From: DASVEE01 sp036380735
GTDB lineage: Bacteria; Acidobacteriota; Thermoanaerobaculia; Gp7-AA8
Length of the DNA: 64,000 bases
Reading direction: 5' to 3'
Assembly: GCA_036380735.1 (NCBI GenBank)
Contig: DASVEE010000011.1
Coordinates: 179,949-243,948 of the forward strand
This document shows, one piece after another, positions 40,391 to 49,823 of this stretch (positions are counted from its first letter, which is position 1; each line of letters opens with the position of its first letter). Made by a program: the position numbers and the translations under genes. The notes below the pieces were generated by a model. The model made no database searches. It was not told where the DNA came from and was given only the letters and a program-made list of their open reading frames with translations.

Positions 40391-41422
40391 AGCCGCATCT
40401 CTTCGGACTGTTGCCGGAGGACCTCGCCGCGCATCTGCGCGCGCACGGCGTCCAAATGCGGGATGCCGAGGCGCGGCGGGTCGTGGCGCATGCGGTGGCG
40501 AACGGGAAGGAAGGCTTTCCGGTCGCGCGGCCGGTGCCGCGCGCCGTCGAAGCGGCGGTCGAGACGCTCGTCGAGCGCGGACGGCTGGAGATCCTCGAGC
40601 GGGCTACCGATCCCTCCGACGGCTTCGTCAAGTACCTCTTCCGCATGCCGGATGGCGCGGTGGCCGAGGCGCTTCCCGCTGGAGGTGGAAGGGCGCTTCA
40701 CCGTGTGCCTGTCGTCGCAGGTTGGCTGCGCGATGGGGTGCGACTTCTGCGCGACGGGGCGGCTCGGGCTCACGCGCAATCTGGAGCCGTGGGAGATGGT
40801 CGCGCAGTTCGTCGCGGTGCGCGACGAGGCGCCGGGCGCCGTCACCGGCGCGGTGTTCCAGGGGCAGGGGGAGCCGCTGCACAACTACGCGAACGTGATG
40901 CGCGCGGCGGAGCTGCTGTCGCACCCGTGCGGCGGACGGATCTCGGCGAAAGCGATCACCATCTCGACGGTGGGCCTCGTGCCGGCGATCCATCGCTTCG
41001 CGCAGGAGCGGCGCCCGTATCGCCTGATCGTGTCGTTGACGTCCGCCATCGATGCGCGGCGGCGTGCGCTGCTGCCCGCGGCCGGAGCGTGGCCGGTGCG
41101 TGAGCTGGCGGAGGCAGTGCGCGCATACCAGCAGGCCTCCGGCGGACGCGCCACCATCGCCTGGGTCGTCCTCGGCGGCATCAACACGGGCCGCGACGAA
41201 GTCGAAGCCATCCGCGAGCTCTTCGACGGCGTCCCGCTGCGCCTCAACCTGATCGACGTCAACGACGCGCGCGACGAAGGCTACGTCCGCGCGACCGACG
41301 AAGAGCTCGCGCGCTTCCGCGACGAGCTGCGCACCCTGGGCATCCCCATCGTGCGCCGCTATTCGGGCGGCGCGGCCAGACACGCCGCCTGCGGCATGCT
41401 GGCGGCGATGGCGCAGGGGTGA
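40387..41422 (+). pseudogene. RlmN/Cfr-family radical SAM rRNA methyltransferase, interrupted by a frameshift
   Basis: The first frame (40387 to about 40669) gives an N-terminal domain ending 'KYLFRMPDGAVAEA'. The second frame (from about 40670 to 41422) continues 'RFPLEVEGRFTVCLSSQVGC' with the radical SAM cluster motif CAMGCDFC, and ends with the methyl-carrying Cys region 'AACGML'. The join needs a +1 shift at GAGGCGCTTC (40666-40675); restoring a GC dinucleotide there gives a continuous family-like sequence of about 345 residues. This is either a sequencing/assembly indel or a recent inactivation. RlmN and Cfr methylate A2503 of 23S rRNA. The GTG start overlaps the upstream stop codon. 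Confidence 0.85.
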
Positions 41423-41430
41423 CGGCGGTA

Positions 41431-41576
41431 GCGATGGACCTATGGGAGATGGGACCTATGGGACCTCTGGGGCTGCGCTTTCAGGGGCATTCACGCCGTG
41501 GTGGTGCTTCACAGGAGCGGGCTTTGTCCCATTCGTCCCATTCGTCCTATTGGTCCCATCTGTCCCATCGTTCCCC
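41431..41576. repeat. 9-bp-word inverted array (family A)
   Basis: The left arm GATGGACCTATGGGAGATGG and two more words, about 45 bases of unique centre with internal pairing, and a right arm of six reverse words ending CCCATCGTTCCCCC. The right arm overlaps the 3' end of the ABC-F gene and encodes its last residues (RWDRWDQ) and stop. Confidence 0.88.
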
Positions 41577-42983
41577 CTCCACTTCCCACGTCACACTGGT
41601 ACAACTAACCGCCAGCCCTTCATCGTGCGTCACCAGCACGATCGCGCCGGGGTAGGCGCGCAGCGCCTCTTCCAGCCGTTCGATCGACGGCAGGTCGAGA
41701 TGGTTGGTCGGCTCATCCAGCACCAGCGCCCACACGTGGCGTCCCAGGCCTGACGCGATCATCAGCTTGCGTGCTTCGCCGGGTGAGGGCGCGGCCGACC
41801 GTCGCAGGCGGCCCGGGTCGACGCCCAGCGCGGCGACGATGGAGAAGACGCGCCCCTGCTCTTCCGGCGGCAGCGCGAGCACCTCGCGCAGCGGCGTGCG
41901 CTCCTCCGCGGCCGTCAGCTCTTGCGGCAGGTAGAGCAGCTTCGACGCATCGACGCGCGCGTGCTGCAGCAATGCGCGCAGGAGCGTCGTCTTCCCGGCG
42001 CCGTTCGGGCCGGCGATGCGAATGCGGTCGTGCGACGTCACGGCCTTGTCGTCGAAGACAAACAGGTGCGAGACGTGCGCGCGCTCGTACTGCACGAACA
42101 GCGACGCTCCGAGCTTCTTGTCGAACGTGAAGTCGTCCGTGCGAGCGGCCGCCGCTTCGCTCTGGCGGCGAACGATGGCGCGGCTGCGCCCCAGCCGTGC
42201 GTCGGCCCACTCGGCGAGGTTGCCGGCGGCGAGCGTCCGCGCGTCACTGTCGTTCTTGTCTTTCGCGCGATGCCGCACGCTGCGGCTCGCGGACGCCGCT
42301 TCCTGCGCGCGCCGCACGTCGTCGAGGCGCCGCTCCAGCGCGCGCCGCTCCCGCTTCGCCTGCTCGTACTCCTCCAGCCGGTGCCGCTCCTCGGCCGTCC
42401 AGAGAGCGCGCGCCTCGTCGTACGCGCCGCGCCACAACCGCGCGCCGCCGCGATGGACGCGCAGCGTGGAGCGTGTGAGCGTGGCCAGCAGCTCGCGGTC
42501 GTGGGAGACGACCAGCCCCAGGCCGCGGAAGCGACGGAGCTCGTTCACGAGGAGCGTGCGCGCGGCGGCGTCGAGATGGTTGGTCGGCTCATCGAGCAGC
42601 AGAACATCCGGCGCGTCGTCGAGCGCGGCGCCGATCTGCCACCGTTTGCGCTCGCCCGGTGACAGCGTTGGCCAGCGGTCGAGCATCTCCGGCTCCAGCT
42701 CCAGCCGGCCGCGCAGCGCGTAGCCTTCGCCTTCCGCGAACGCGGTGATGGCGGGCGTCATCGTCTCGACCGATTGCGGGACGAGCAGCACGCGGCCATC
42801 GACGGAGATCGAGCCGCTGTCGGGCTGCAGGTCGCCGGCGATCAGCCGCAGCAGCGTGGTCTTGCCGCCGCCGTTCTCACCGACGATGCCGGTCCAGCCG
42901 CGGTCGAGCTGGAGGTCGAGCGTGTCGAAGATGGTGATGTCGCCGAATGCAAGGGAGAGCTGCGAAGCACGCAGTGTAGACAT
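41547..42983 (-). CDS. ABC-F family ATPase (ribosome-associated)
   Basis: A 478-residue soluble protein with two ABC ATPase domains and no membrane segment. Walker A 'GENGGGKTTL' and 'GPNGAGKTTL', signatures 'LSPGERKRW' and 'PSPGEARKL', Walker B 'VLLLDEPTNHLD' and 'ALVLDEPTNHLD'. The basic, coiled linker (about 190-270) is the P-site-tRNA interaction motif. ABC-F proteins rescue or protect ribosomes, some giving antibiotic resistance; the exact subtype cannot be set. AGGAG lies 5 bases before the ATG. Its C-terminal tail RWDRWDQ comes from the 9-bp-word array. Confidence 0.9.
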   Translation of the reverse strand: MSTLRASQLSLAFGDITIFDTLDLQLDRGWTGIVGENGGGKTTLLRLIAGDLQPDSGSISVDGRVLLVPQSVETMTPAITAFAEGEGYALRGRLELEPEMLDRWPTLSPGERKRWQIGAALDDAPDVLLLDEPTNHLDAAARTLLVNELRRFRGLGLVVSHDRELLATLTRSTLRVHRGGARLWRGAYDEARALWTAEERHRLEEYEQAKRERRALERRLDDVRRAQEAASASRSVRHRAKDKNDSDARTLAAGNLAEWADARLGRSRAIVRRQSEAAAARTDDFTFDKKLGASLFVQYERAHVSHLFVFDDKAVTSHDRIRIAGPNGAGKTTLLRALLQHARVDASKLLYLPQELTAAEERTPLREVLALPPEEQGRVFSIVAALGVDPGRLRRSAAPSPGEARKLMIASGLGRHVWALVLDEPTNHLDLPSIERLEEALRAYPGAIVLVTHDEGLAVSCTSVTWEVEGERWDRWDQ

Positions 42984-43068
42984 GGAAACTCCTGAGATCG
43001 CGAGGGGTGGAGAGCGATGTCAGAGCTTCTGCTTCACAGTACCGGCCGGAACGACGCGGCGCGCCGGT

Positions 43069-44259
43069 TCATTTCCGCCGCACGACGAGCGGCACGCCGT
43101 GGCGCGGCCGCAGCGTGATCCACGCCTGCGGCTCGACGCGCGCGAGCGCGCTCAGCTCCAGCCGGCAGCGCCGCAGCACCGCGGGGATGATCGTGCGCGC
43201 CTCCAGCATCGCGAAGCCCGCGCCGATGCAGTGATGCGGCCCGCCGCCGAAGGGGAGGTACGCCGCGTTCCGCTTCTGCGTGGCAAAGCGTTGCGGCACG
43301 AACGCCTCCGCATCGGTCCAGAACTCGGGATGGCGATGAAGGATGTACGGGCTGACGTAGACGATCGAGTCCGCCGGGATCGCGTAGCCGCCGATCTCGT
43401 CGTCTTCGATCGCGCGGCGCTCCACGATCCAGATCGGCGGATAGAGGCGCAGCGCTTCATGAAACGCGTAGACCGGGTCCGCGTCGGCGTCATTCGTGGC
43501 GAGGAGGTAGAACGTCCATGCCAGCGCGTTCGCGGTGGTCTCGTGACCGGCGAGGAGCAGCGCCAGCGTCTCGTTGCGCAGCTCGTCGCCATCGAGCGCT
43601 TCCATCATGCGCGCGAGCAGCGTTCCCTCGGGCTTGCGGGCCACGATCTCCTCGACGATCGCGCGCAGCTTCGCCCGCGCCATATCGAAAGGCTTGTCGC
43701 GCAGGAAACGGTGCAGCGGAAAGATGGCCGTGGAACGCGCGTACGTGCCGGCCAGGATCGGCGGGAGGAGGCGCTCCAGCGCCGCGATGTCGGCTTCGAG
43801 GCCGGTGCCGAAGAACACCTTCGCGATGATCGTCGCGGTGAGGTGCGTCATCTCCGCCGCCACGTCGATGACTCCGCCGCGCGCCAGCCAGCGGTCGACC
43901 ATCGCCTCCGTCGCCTGCTCGATCGCGGCCGCGAACGGCTCCACCTGACTGAACGCCGGCTGCAGCAGCAGACGATGCTGCCGCCATTCATCGCCGTCAT
44001 TCGTCAGCAGCGACTCCCCGGTGACGAGCCGGATCGCATCGGCGCTGCGCGTCTGCCGGTCATAGTTCCCATGCCGCCGCCGCAGCACATGGTCCGCAAA
44101 AGAGGGATGCCCGAGCAGGTGCACCGTCAGGTCGCCGGCGCCGAGGCGGACGATGTCGCCGTACTCGCGATGCAGTTCGGTCAAGACGCGAAGCGGCTCG
44201 CGGCGCAGCCGCGAAAGAGTAGGAATGACGCCCAGCCCCGGACCGGGAGCACGCTGCAC
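43069..44259 (-). CDS. Cytochrome P450
   Basis: A 396-residue soluble haem monooxygenase. The I-helix oxygen motif is AGHETTAN, the K-helix is EALR, and the haem loop FGGGPHHCIGAG holds the thiolate Cys near 344. The N-terminus PGPGLGVIPTLSRLRREPL resembles CYP110-like enzymes that act on fatty acids or terpenoids. The GTG at 44259 is chosen because it starts just before that motif; longer in-frame starts run into the upstream 9-bp-word array. No redox partner is nearby. Confidence 0.9.
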   Translation of the reverse strand: MQRAPGPGLGVIPTLSRLRREPLRVLTELHREYGDIVRLGAGDLTVHLLGHPSFADHVLRRRHGNYDRQTRSADAIRLVTGESLLTNDGDEWRQHRLLLQPAFSQVEPFAAAIEQATEAMVDRWLARGGVIDVAAEMTHLTATIIAKVFFGTGLEADIAALERLLPPILAGTYARSTAIFPLHRFLRDKPFDMARAKLRAIVEEIVARKPEGTLLARMMEALDGDELRNETLALLLAGHETTANALAWTFYLLATNDADADPVYAFHEALRLYPPIWIVERRAIEDDEIGGYAIPADSIVYVSPYILHRHPEFWTDAEAFVPQRFATQKRNAAYLPFGGGPHHCIGAGFAMLEARTIIPAVLRRCRLELSALARVEPQAWITLRPRHGVPLVVRRK

Positions 44260-44280
44260 GGCTGCATTATGCAGGGAGGG

Positions 44281-44430
44281 GGTGGGACGGATAGGACCTG
44301 TAGGACCTGGGGGACAAGTGCGGCCACCACCCAACCCCTCCGGAAACTTACCCATGCGTCTCCCCGGTGTCCCATAGGTCCTATTTGTCCCATTCGTCCC
44401 ATCCGTCCCTATCCGTCCCATCGTCCCCCC
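44281..44430. repeat. 9-bp-word inverted array (family A)
   Basis: The left arm GGTGGGACGGATAGGACC, TGTAGGACC, TGGGGGACA; a centre with CCACCACCCAACCCC; and a right arm TGTCCCATAGGTCC with about six more reverse words. It occupies the divergent gap between the P450 and PAP2 genes, so both promoters must lie in or beside it. Confidence 0.87.
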
Positions 44431-44453
44431 TTCCGCCGCGCTATCCTGCGACC

Positions 44454-45584
44454 GTGCTCCGTCGTTTTGTGTGGGTGCTTGCGGCACTCGTCGCTCTATT
44501 CATCGCGACGGAGATCGCCGGCTTTCTGGGGCTGATTCCGCATCTGCAGCCGGTCTCCTGGCGTGGGTTGCTGGAGAACCCGCTCTTCGCCATCGGGTTT
44601 GGCGGGCCGCTGCTGCTGCACCTCAGCTCTCTCCCGCGCTGGAGGGAGCTCGCCGTCACCGCGATCCTCGGGATCGCGCTGGCGTTGCTCGTGGGGAACT
44701 GGGTGCTGGGGTTGGGGCTGGCCAGCACCGCCGTGCTCGCGGTGCGGCGCGACTGGCTCTTCCTCCTGCCGTCGCTCATCACCCTCTTCTTCACGCTCGA
44801 GGTGGCGATGTTCCTCGGGGTCGTCTCGCACATCGCGCCGCTCACGTACGACGGGCTGGCCTATCTCGCCGACGCCTCCCTCGGCGCGCCCGTCAGCTTC
44901 GTCATCGGGCGGCTTTTCCGCGATGTCCCGATCGTGGCGGCGGTCTGCACGGCGATCTATCTCGCGCCGCCGCCGGGACTGATCTTCGTCTACGCGCTGC
45001 AGGTCAGGGCGAAGCGGCCGCCGCGTGTCGACATCGTCACGACGCTCGTGGCGATGGGCGTCGCCGGCTATGCCCTCTACTGGCTGTTCCCGGTCTGCGG
45101 GCCGAAGTTCGCCTTTCCGTCGTTCTTCCCAGGGCAGCTACCGGTCGTGGAGCCGGGGAGCCTGATCCCGGTAGCGACCGCGCCACGGAACGGCGTGCCG
45201 TCGCTGCACATGGCCTCCGCCCTCATCGCGTTCATTCACGCGCGGCGGCACGGGCGGATTGCCGGCGGCGTGGCGATGGTGTTCGTCATCGGGACGCTGC
45301 TCGCCACCATGGGGACGGGGGAGCACTACTTCGTCGACCTGGCCGTCGCGGTCCCTTTCACCTTCGCCCTGGAGTTTCTCCTGCAGCGCCGCGTCGGAGC
45401 CGCGGTGCCGTCGGTGGCGCTGTTCTTCGTCTGGCTCTACGCGCTCCGTTTCCACGCGCATGTCAGCGCAGCCATGTGGACGCTGGTCCTGGCTACGGCG
45501 GTGCTGGCAGCTCTGGACTTTCGTCGCGTGGACGAGGGGACCACCAAGAGAGACGGGACGGTTGCGGCCCCTGCGCTTCGCTGA
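44454..45584 (+). CDS. PAP2-superfamily (AUR1-like) membrane phosphatase/phosphotransferase
   Basis: A 376-residue protein with about ten hydrophobic segments. The PAP2 catalytic signature is present: 'RNGVPSLHMA' (motif C2, His) and 'GTGEHYFVDLAVAVP' (motif C3, His and Asp). The overall layout follows the PAP2_3/inositolphosphorylceramide-synthase-like branch, which transfers or removes lipid-linked phosphate. The substrate is unknown. The GTG at 44454 is the first plausible start after the repeat array; no ribosome-binding site is clear. A sigma factor gene follows about 50 bases later. Confidence 0.8.
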   Translation: MLRRFVWVLAALVALFIATEIAGFLGLIPHLQPVSWRGLLENPLFAIGFGGPLLLHLSSLPRWRELAVTAILGIALALLVGNWVLGLGLASTAVLAVRRDWLFLLPSLITLFFTLEVAMFLGVVSHIAPLTYDGLAYLADASLGAPVSFVIGRLFRDVPIVAAVCTAIYLAPPPGLIFVYALQVRAKRPPRVDIVTTLVAMGVAGYALYWLFPVCGPKFAFPSFFPGQLPVVEPGSLIPVATAPRNGVPSLHMASALIAFIHARRHGRIAGGVAMVFVIGTLLATMGTGEHYFVDLAVAVPFTFALEFLLQRRVGAAVPSVALFFVWLYALRFHAHVSAAMWTLVLATAVLAALDFRRVDEGTTKRDGTVAAPALR

Positions 45585-45636
45585 GTTTTCCCGGCGGGGG
45601 AGAGGACGGCGCGGGTGTCGCGCGACTCCGTATGCA

Positions 45637-46311
45637 GTGGAAACGTCATTCGAACAACTCTACGAGACCCTCGCGCCCCTGCTCCATCACATCGCCGTGC
45701 AGAAATTCGGGCTTCCGGAGGAGGATGCGGACGACTTGGTGCATGAAGTTGCGCTGAGCTATCTGGCACGTTCGGAGGAGGTCAAGTCGCCGCGCCAGTG
45801 GTTCGTCGGCGCGATCAGCAACGCGTGCCGGAGTTACTGGCGGCGGCTCGCGAATTGGCCGACGGCGGAGCTCTCCGAGGTCGATTGGCGCGTGGAGAGC
45901 GCCATCGAGAGGCAGGTCTCCGCCCGGCAACTCCTCCTCGCCCTGGCGCCGCGCGACCGGCGCATTCTCTGGCTGCGGTTCGCCGAAGGGTGCAGCGTGA
46001 TGGAGGTGGCCGGGGCGATCGGGGTGTCGCACAGCCGGGCCGAAAAGCTGATCCGGCGCTCGCTGGAGCGGGCGAGGCGGGTGGCCGGCACCGCCGTGCC
46101 GGACGCAGAGGAGAGTGACGAGACCCATTCCCGGCGAGGATGCCGCCGCGCGCGCGCAACAGACACTTTTGCGACATGGCGCCGCGGCAGACCTGGCGGC
46201 GGTGCGGCTCATTTGTCCACTTCGTTCGTTCGCCGTAATCACCGCCGCCGTCTTTGTAATAAATGTAAGAAATTGGCCGCACGGCGCCGAAATCCACCGG
46301 TTCGGACTTAG
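45637..46311 (+). CDS. ECF-like RNA polymerase sigma factor
   Basis: A sigma-70-family protein. Region 2 is seen in 'LPEEDADDLVHEVALSYLAR...PRQWFVGAISNACRSYWRR' and region 4 in 'LAPRDRRILWLRFAEGCSVMEVAGAIGVSHSRAEKLIRRSLERARR'. No Met is available, and GTG 45637 gives the expected N-terminus (SFEQLYETLAPLLHHIA). After about residue 155 the frame becomes Arg-rich and looks non-coding up to the stop at 46311, so the natural C-terminus may have been altered, or an overlapping short frame (from GTG 46115) follows. It stands directly upstream of the two collagen-like genes and could direct their expression. No anti-sigma gene was recognised. Confidence 0.72.
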   Translation: METSFEQLYETLAPLLHHIAVQKFGLPEEDADDLVHEVALSYLARSEEVKSPRQWFVGAISNACRSYWRRLANWPTAELSEVDWRVESAIERQVSARQLLLALAPRDRRILWLRFAEGCSVMEVAGAIGVSHSRAEKLIRRSLERARRVAGTAVPDAEESDETHSRRGCRRARATDTFATWRRGRPGGGAAHLSTSFVRRNHRRRLCNKCKKLAARRRNPPVRT

Positions 46312-46359
46312 AATACCGGCGGTTCAATAACCCGAAGTCCAGGTTCCCGGAGGCCGTTG

Positions 46360-49300
46360 ATGCAGCAAGGGCATGCCCTTTCCGCCGTTCGTGTGTTCAG
46401 AGAGAAGTTTCGCAAGGCGCAAAAGGCGGTGGCGCTGCTCGCGATCGCGGCGGTATTGGCGGGCCCGATCGCACCGGTCGTGCAGGCCGGTTTCGGCGGC
46501 ACGGACCTGATCCTGCCGGCGGTCGGCCGGGTCGATGGTGTCGGCGGCAGCCGCTTCTTCACCACGATCTGGGTCAGCAATCCTTCGGCGACCGAGGCGG
46601 CCACCTTCACCATTTCGTTCCTCCGCTCGGGGCAGAGCAATCCGGCGCCGGCGACGTTCCACGACACCATCGCGCCGGGTGCGACGAAGGTCTACGAGAA
46701 CGCCGCCGAGACGCTGTTCGGCGCCAAGAACGTCCTCGGCGCGGCGCGAGTGCAGTCGTCGCAGGAGCTCCTCGTCTCCTCCCGCATCTACAACCAGACC
46801 GACGGCGCGACGGAAGCGGCGACGCAGGGGCTGTTCAGCTCCGGCATCCCGGCGAGCTTCGGCATCCGCAACGGCCAGTCGGGCGTGCTGCAGGGCGTCC
46901 GCCAGTCGGGCGATTTCCGCTACAACATCTTCCTGGTCGAGACGGCAGGGGAGACGGTCGGCGTCGAGCTGACGCTGCTCGACGAATCCGGCGTGGCCCG
47001 CGGCTCGATGACGCTCGAGCTGCAGCCGTGGGAGCACCGCAACCTCAGCGCGTCGCAGATCGTCAACGGCAATCTCGCGGACGGCACGCTGCGCATCAGC
47101 GCCATCAGCGGCGATGGGCGAGCCCTCGTCCTCGGCTCGCAGGTAGCCAACGAGAGCCAGGATGCCTCCGGCTTCGAGATGGCCTTCCGCCAGGAGCTGC
47201 TCACCGGTGCTTCGGCGGCCACGGGTGCCACCGGTCCGACCGGACCGCGCGGCGCCACCGGTCCTCAGGGACCGCAAGGGCCACAGGGCGTGCAGGGTCC
47301 GCAGGGCGTGACCGGCGCCACCGGGCAGAACGGCGCCATCGGAATCCACTGGCGCGGTCCGTGGAACCCGGCCACCACGTACGCGGTGCGTGACGCGGTG
47401 AGCGACGACGGGTCGTCGTACATCGCCATCGCCAACAACACGAACGAAACTCCTTCCTCCAGCGCGAGCTGGAACCTCCTCGCGCAGGAAGGGGCGACGG
47501 GCCCCACTGGCGCGACGGGAGCCACCGGCGCAACCGGTGCTACCGGCGCGACGGGTCCGGCCGGTCCCACGGGCGATACCGGTGCCACGGGTGCGACGGG
47601 TGATACCGGCGCAACAGGAGCCACGGGAGCCACGGGAGCTACGGGTGCGACGGGTGCCACGGGATCCACGGGCGATCTCGGTCCGACCGGCGCCACGGGA
47701 GCCACCGGCGATACGGGCGCGCAGGGTCCCACGGGTGCGACCGGCGCGACGGGTGCTACGGGCGACCTCGGTCCTGCCGGTGCGACCGGAGCGACAGGCG
47801 CCACCGGCGCCACAGGCATTCAGGGTCCGACGGGCGCCACGGGCGATCTCGGTCCCGCCGGTGCCACGGGCGCGACCGGCGCAACTGGGGACACAGGCAT
47901 TCAGGGTCCGACCGGCGCCACTGGCCCGGCCGGTCCCACCGGCGCCACAGGCGCAACCGGAGCCACCGGCGACACCGGCGTGCAGGGTCCGACGGGCGCC
48001 ACAGGTGACACCGGCCTCACTGGTGCGACGGGAGCCACGGGAGACACCGGAGCGACCGGTGCAACGGGTGCCACCGGCCCCACGGGAGCCACCGGAGCGA
48101 CCGGAGCCACGGGCGCAACCGGCGCGACCGGCAACACCGGCGATACCGGCTTGACCGGAGCGACCGGTGCCACTGGTGCGACGGGAGCCACCGGCGCGAC
48201 TGGAGCCACCGGAGCCACCGGTGCGACCGGCGCCACGGGCGACGTCAGCGGCTTCCCCGCCGGCGGCGACCTGACCGGCACGTATCCCAACCCCAGCATC
48301 GCCACCACCGCCGCCGCGGGGACGAACATCGCCGCCGCAATCAACGCCAGCAGCGCCTCGATCACCACCGATCACGTCGAGGGTGACGTCGAGCTGCTTC
48401 CCGAGGATCCTCAGGTCGCCACGCTCGTGGCGGGGGAGCAGAACGACCTGATCGACGTGGAGCTCAACGGTGGTCCCAACACCGACCTCGGCCAGAGCGG
48501 TAGTCGCGACCTCCTCTCCCTTCGGGTCGACGGCACGTTCAACATCAACGGCTTCCCGCACTACCGCAACATGGAGCGCTTCCGCGTCGACAACGCCGGC
48601 GGCATCCTCGCGGTCGGCGGCTCGGAGGAATTCGAGGGCAGCGTGCCGATGGAGGGGTCGGGCGTGCGCTTCATGTGGTACCCGGGCAAGCGGGCGATCC
48701 GCGCCGGCTACATCAACGGCACCCAGTGGGACGACGCGAACATCGGCCTCTACTCGGCCGCCTTCGGCCACAACGCCCGTGCCTCGGGCGACTACGGTTT
48801 TGCCGTCGGGCAGGACGTCGTTGCCGCCAATAGCTGGTCCGTTGCCATGGGGCATCACGTCACCAGCACCGGCGCCGCCGGCGTCGCCCTCGGCTACTAC
48901 GCCCACGGCAACTCGCGGCAGGGGTCGTTCGTCTTCTCCGACCGCTCGGTCCTCGACGACAACAACATCGCCACCGACGAGTCGTTCAAGGCGGCGAACA
49001 ATCACAGCTTCAACGTCCGCGGGACCGGCGGCTACTACCTCTACACCAACACCGCCGTGAGCACCGGTCTGCGCATGAGTCACCTGTTGCCGAGCAACGT
49101 CTCGTACGGCAGCTTCGTCTGGACCGACCGTTCCAGCGACGGCAGCATCACCCCGACCGCGCAGAACCAGACCATCTTCCGCTCCGACGGCGGCTACTGG
49201 CTCTACTCCAACGCCGCCGCCAACGCTGGCGTCACGCTGGCGCCGGGCGCCGGCTCCTGGACCAGCATCTCCGACCGCAACAAGAAGGAGAACTTCTTCA

Positions 49301-49644
49301 CGGTCGACGGTGAGGACGTCCTGCGCCGTCTGCGCAACGTGCCGGTCACCACCTGGAACTACAAATCGCAGGACGCGAAGATCCGTCACATGGGGCCGAT
49401 GGCGCAGGACTTCTACGCCGCCTTCGGTCTCGACCAGACCGACACCGGCATCAACACCGTCGACATCGACGGCGTCGTTCTCGCCGGCGTGAAGGCCCTC
49501 GACGAGCGCACCGAAACGCAGGGCGCACGCATCGAGACGCTGGAGCACGAGCTCCGCGCGAAAGACGCGCAGATCGAAGACCTGCAAGAGCGCCTCGAGC
49601 GGCTGGAACGGCTGCTCGAGAAAGAACCGAAGCAGCAGCGGTAA
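46360..49644 (+). CDS. Giant secreted collagen-like protein with peptidase S74 chaperone domain (Gly-Ala-Thr type)
   Basis: A 1094-residue protein. Signal peptide (about 1-45); N-terminal beta domain (about 48-285) with 'FFTTIWVSNPSATEAATFTISFLRSG'; a first collagen-like stretch (about 288-326); a CBM5/12-like module (about 330-376: HWRGPWNPATTYAVRDAV); then a long Gly-X-Y run (about 379-627) dominated by Gly-Ala-Thr triplets; a 'GGDLTGTYPNPSI' junction; a YadA-head-like region (about 740-860: AFGHNARASGDYGFAVGQD); a C-terminal S74 intramolecular chaperone from about 971 (SDRNKKENF, self-cleavage Ser); and a coiled coil at the end. S74 domains trimerise fibres and cut themselves off. GGAGG lies 6 bases before ATG 46360. 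Confidence 0.9.
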   Translation: MQQGHALSAVRVFREKFRKAQKAVALLAIAAVLAGPIAPVVQAGFGGTDLILPAVGRVDGVGGSRFFTTIWVSNPSATEAATFTISFLRSGQSNPAPATFHDTIAPGATKVYENAAETLFGAKNVLGAARVQSSQELLVSSRIYNQTDGATEAATQGLFSSGIPASFGIRNGQSGVLQGVRQSGDFRYNIFLVETAGETVGVELTLLDESGVARGSMTLELQPWEHRNLSASQIVNGNLADGTLRISAISGDGRALVLGSQVANESQDASGFEMAFRQELLTGASAATGATGPTGPRGATGPQGPQGPQGVQGPQGVTGATGQNGAIGIHWRGPWNPATTYAVRDAVSDDGSSYIAIANNTNETPSSSASWNLLAQEGATGPTGATGATGATGATGATGPAGPTGDTGATGATGDTGATGATGATGATGATGATGSTGDLGPTGATGATGDTGAQGPTGATGATGATGDLGPAGATGATGATGATGIQGPTGATGDLGPAGATGATGATGDTGIQGPTGATGPAGPTGATGATGATGDTGVQGPTGATGDTGLTGATGATGDTGATGATGATGPTGATGATGATGATGATGNTGDTGLTGATGATGATGATGATGATGATGATGATGDVSGFPAGGDLTGTYPNPSIATTAAAGTNIAAAINASSASITTDHVEGDVELLPEDPQVATLVAGEQNDLIDVELNGGPNTDLGQSGSRDLLSLRVDGTFNINGFPHYRNMERFRVDNAGGILAVGGSEEFEGSVPMEGSGVRFMWYPGKRAIRAGYINGTQWDDANIGLYSAAFGHNARASGDYGFAVGQDVVAANSWSVAMGHHVTSTGAAGVALGYYAHGNSRQGSFVFSDRSVLDDNNIATDESFKAANNHSFNVRGTGGYYLYTNTAVSTGLRMSHLLPSNVSYGSFVWTDRSSDGSITPTAQNQTIFRSDGGYWLYSNAAANAGVTLAPGAGSWTSISDRNKKENFFTVDGEDVLRRLRNVPVTTWNYKSQDAKIRHMGPMAQDFYAAFGLDQTDTGINTVDIDGVVLAGVKALDERTETQGARIETLEHELRAKDAQIEDLQERLERLERLLEKEPKQQR

Positions 49645-49669
49645 GGACTGGAAGACGATCGGGATCAAA

Positions 49670-49703
49670 GGACCGGCGGGCGTTGCGCAGCGCCCGCCGG
49701 TCC
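49670..49703 (+). terminator. Long GC hairpin between the collagen-like genes
   Basis: A 13-bp perfect stem GGACCGGCGGGCG / CGCCCGCCGGTCC with an 8-base loop, 26 bases after the first collagen-like gene. There is no T-tract, so it may attenuate rather than fully stop transcription into the second gene. Confidence 0.55.
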
Positions 49704-49823
49704 CCACGCTCCCGGTGCGCCGAGAAGGTCCGCGGTCCCCTATTGCCCCCATTCCCGTGGTAGCGGCGTGGCAGGCGCGCCGTGCATTACAGACCGCAGT
49801 CAAAACTGAGAGAGAGGATTTCC

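Noticed and set aside
40660..40680. Programmed frameshift in the RlmN/Cfr-like gene
   Set aside because: No slippery heptamer, strong stem-loop or internal Shine-Dalgarno is apparent, and this family is not known to use frameshifting.
44260..44487. Longer N-terminus of the P450 gene starting at 44487
   Set aside because: The extension is translated 9-bp-word array (Gly-Thr-Asp runs); the family N-terminus begins at the GTG at 44259.
46324..49803. Open frame of about 1160 codons antisense to the first collagen-like gene
   Set aside because: The collagen triplet codons leave the reverse frame open; the translation is a Gly/Arg/Thr low-complexity artefact. The same applies to the antisense frame at 49800-52172.
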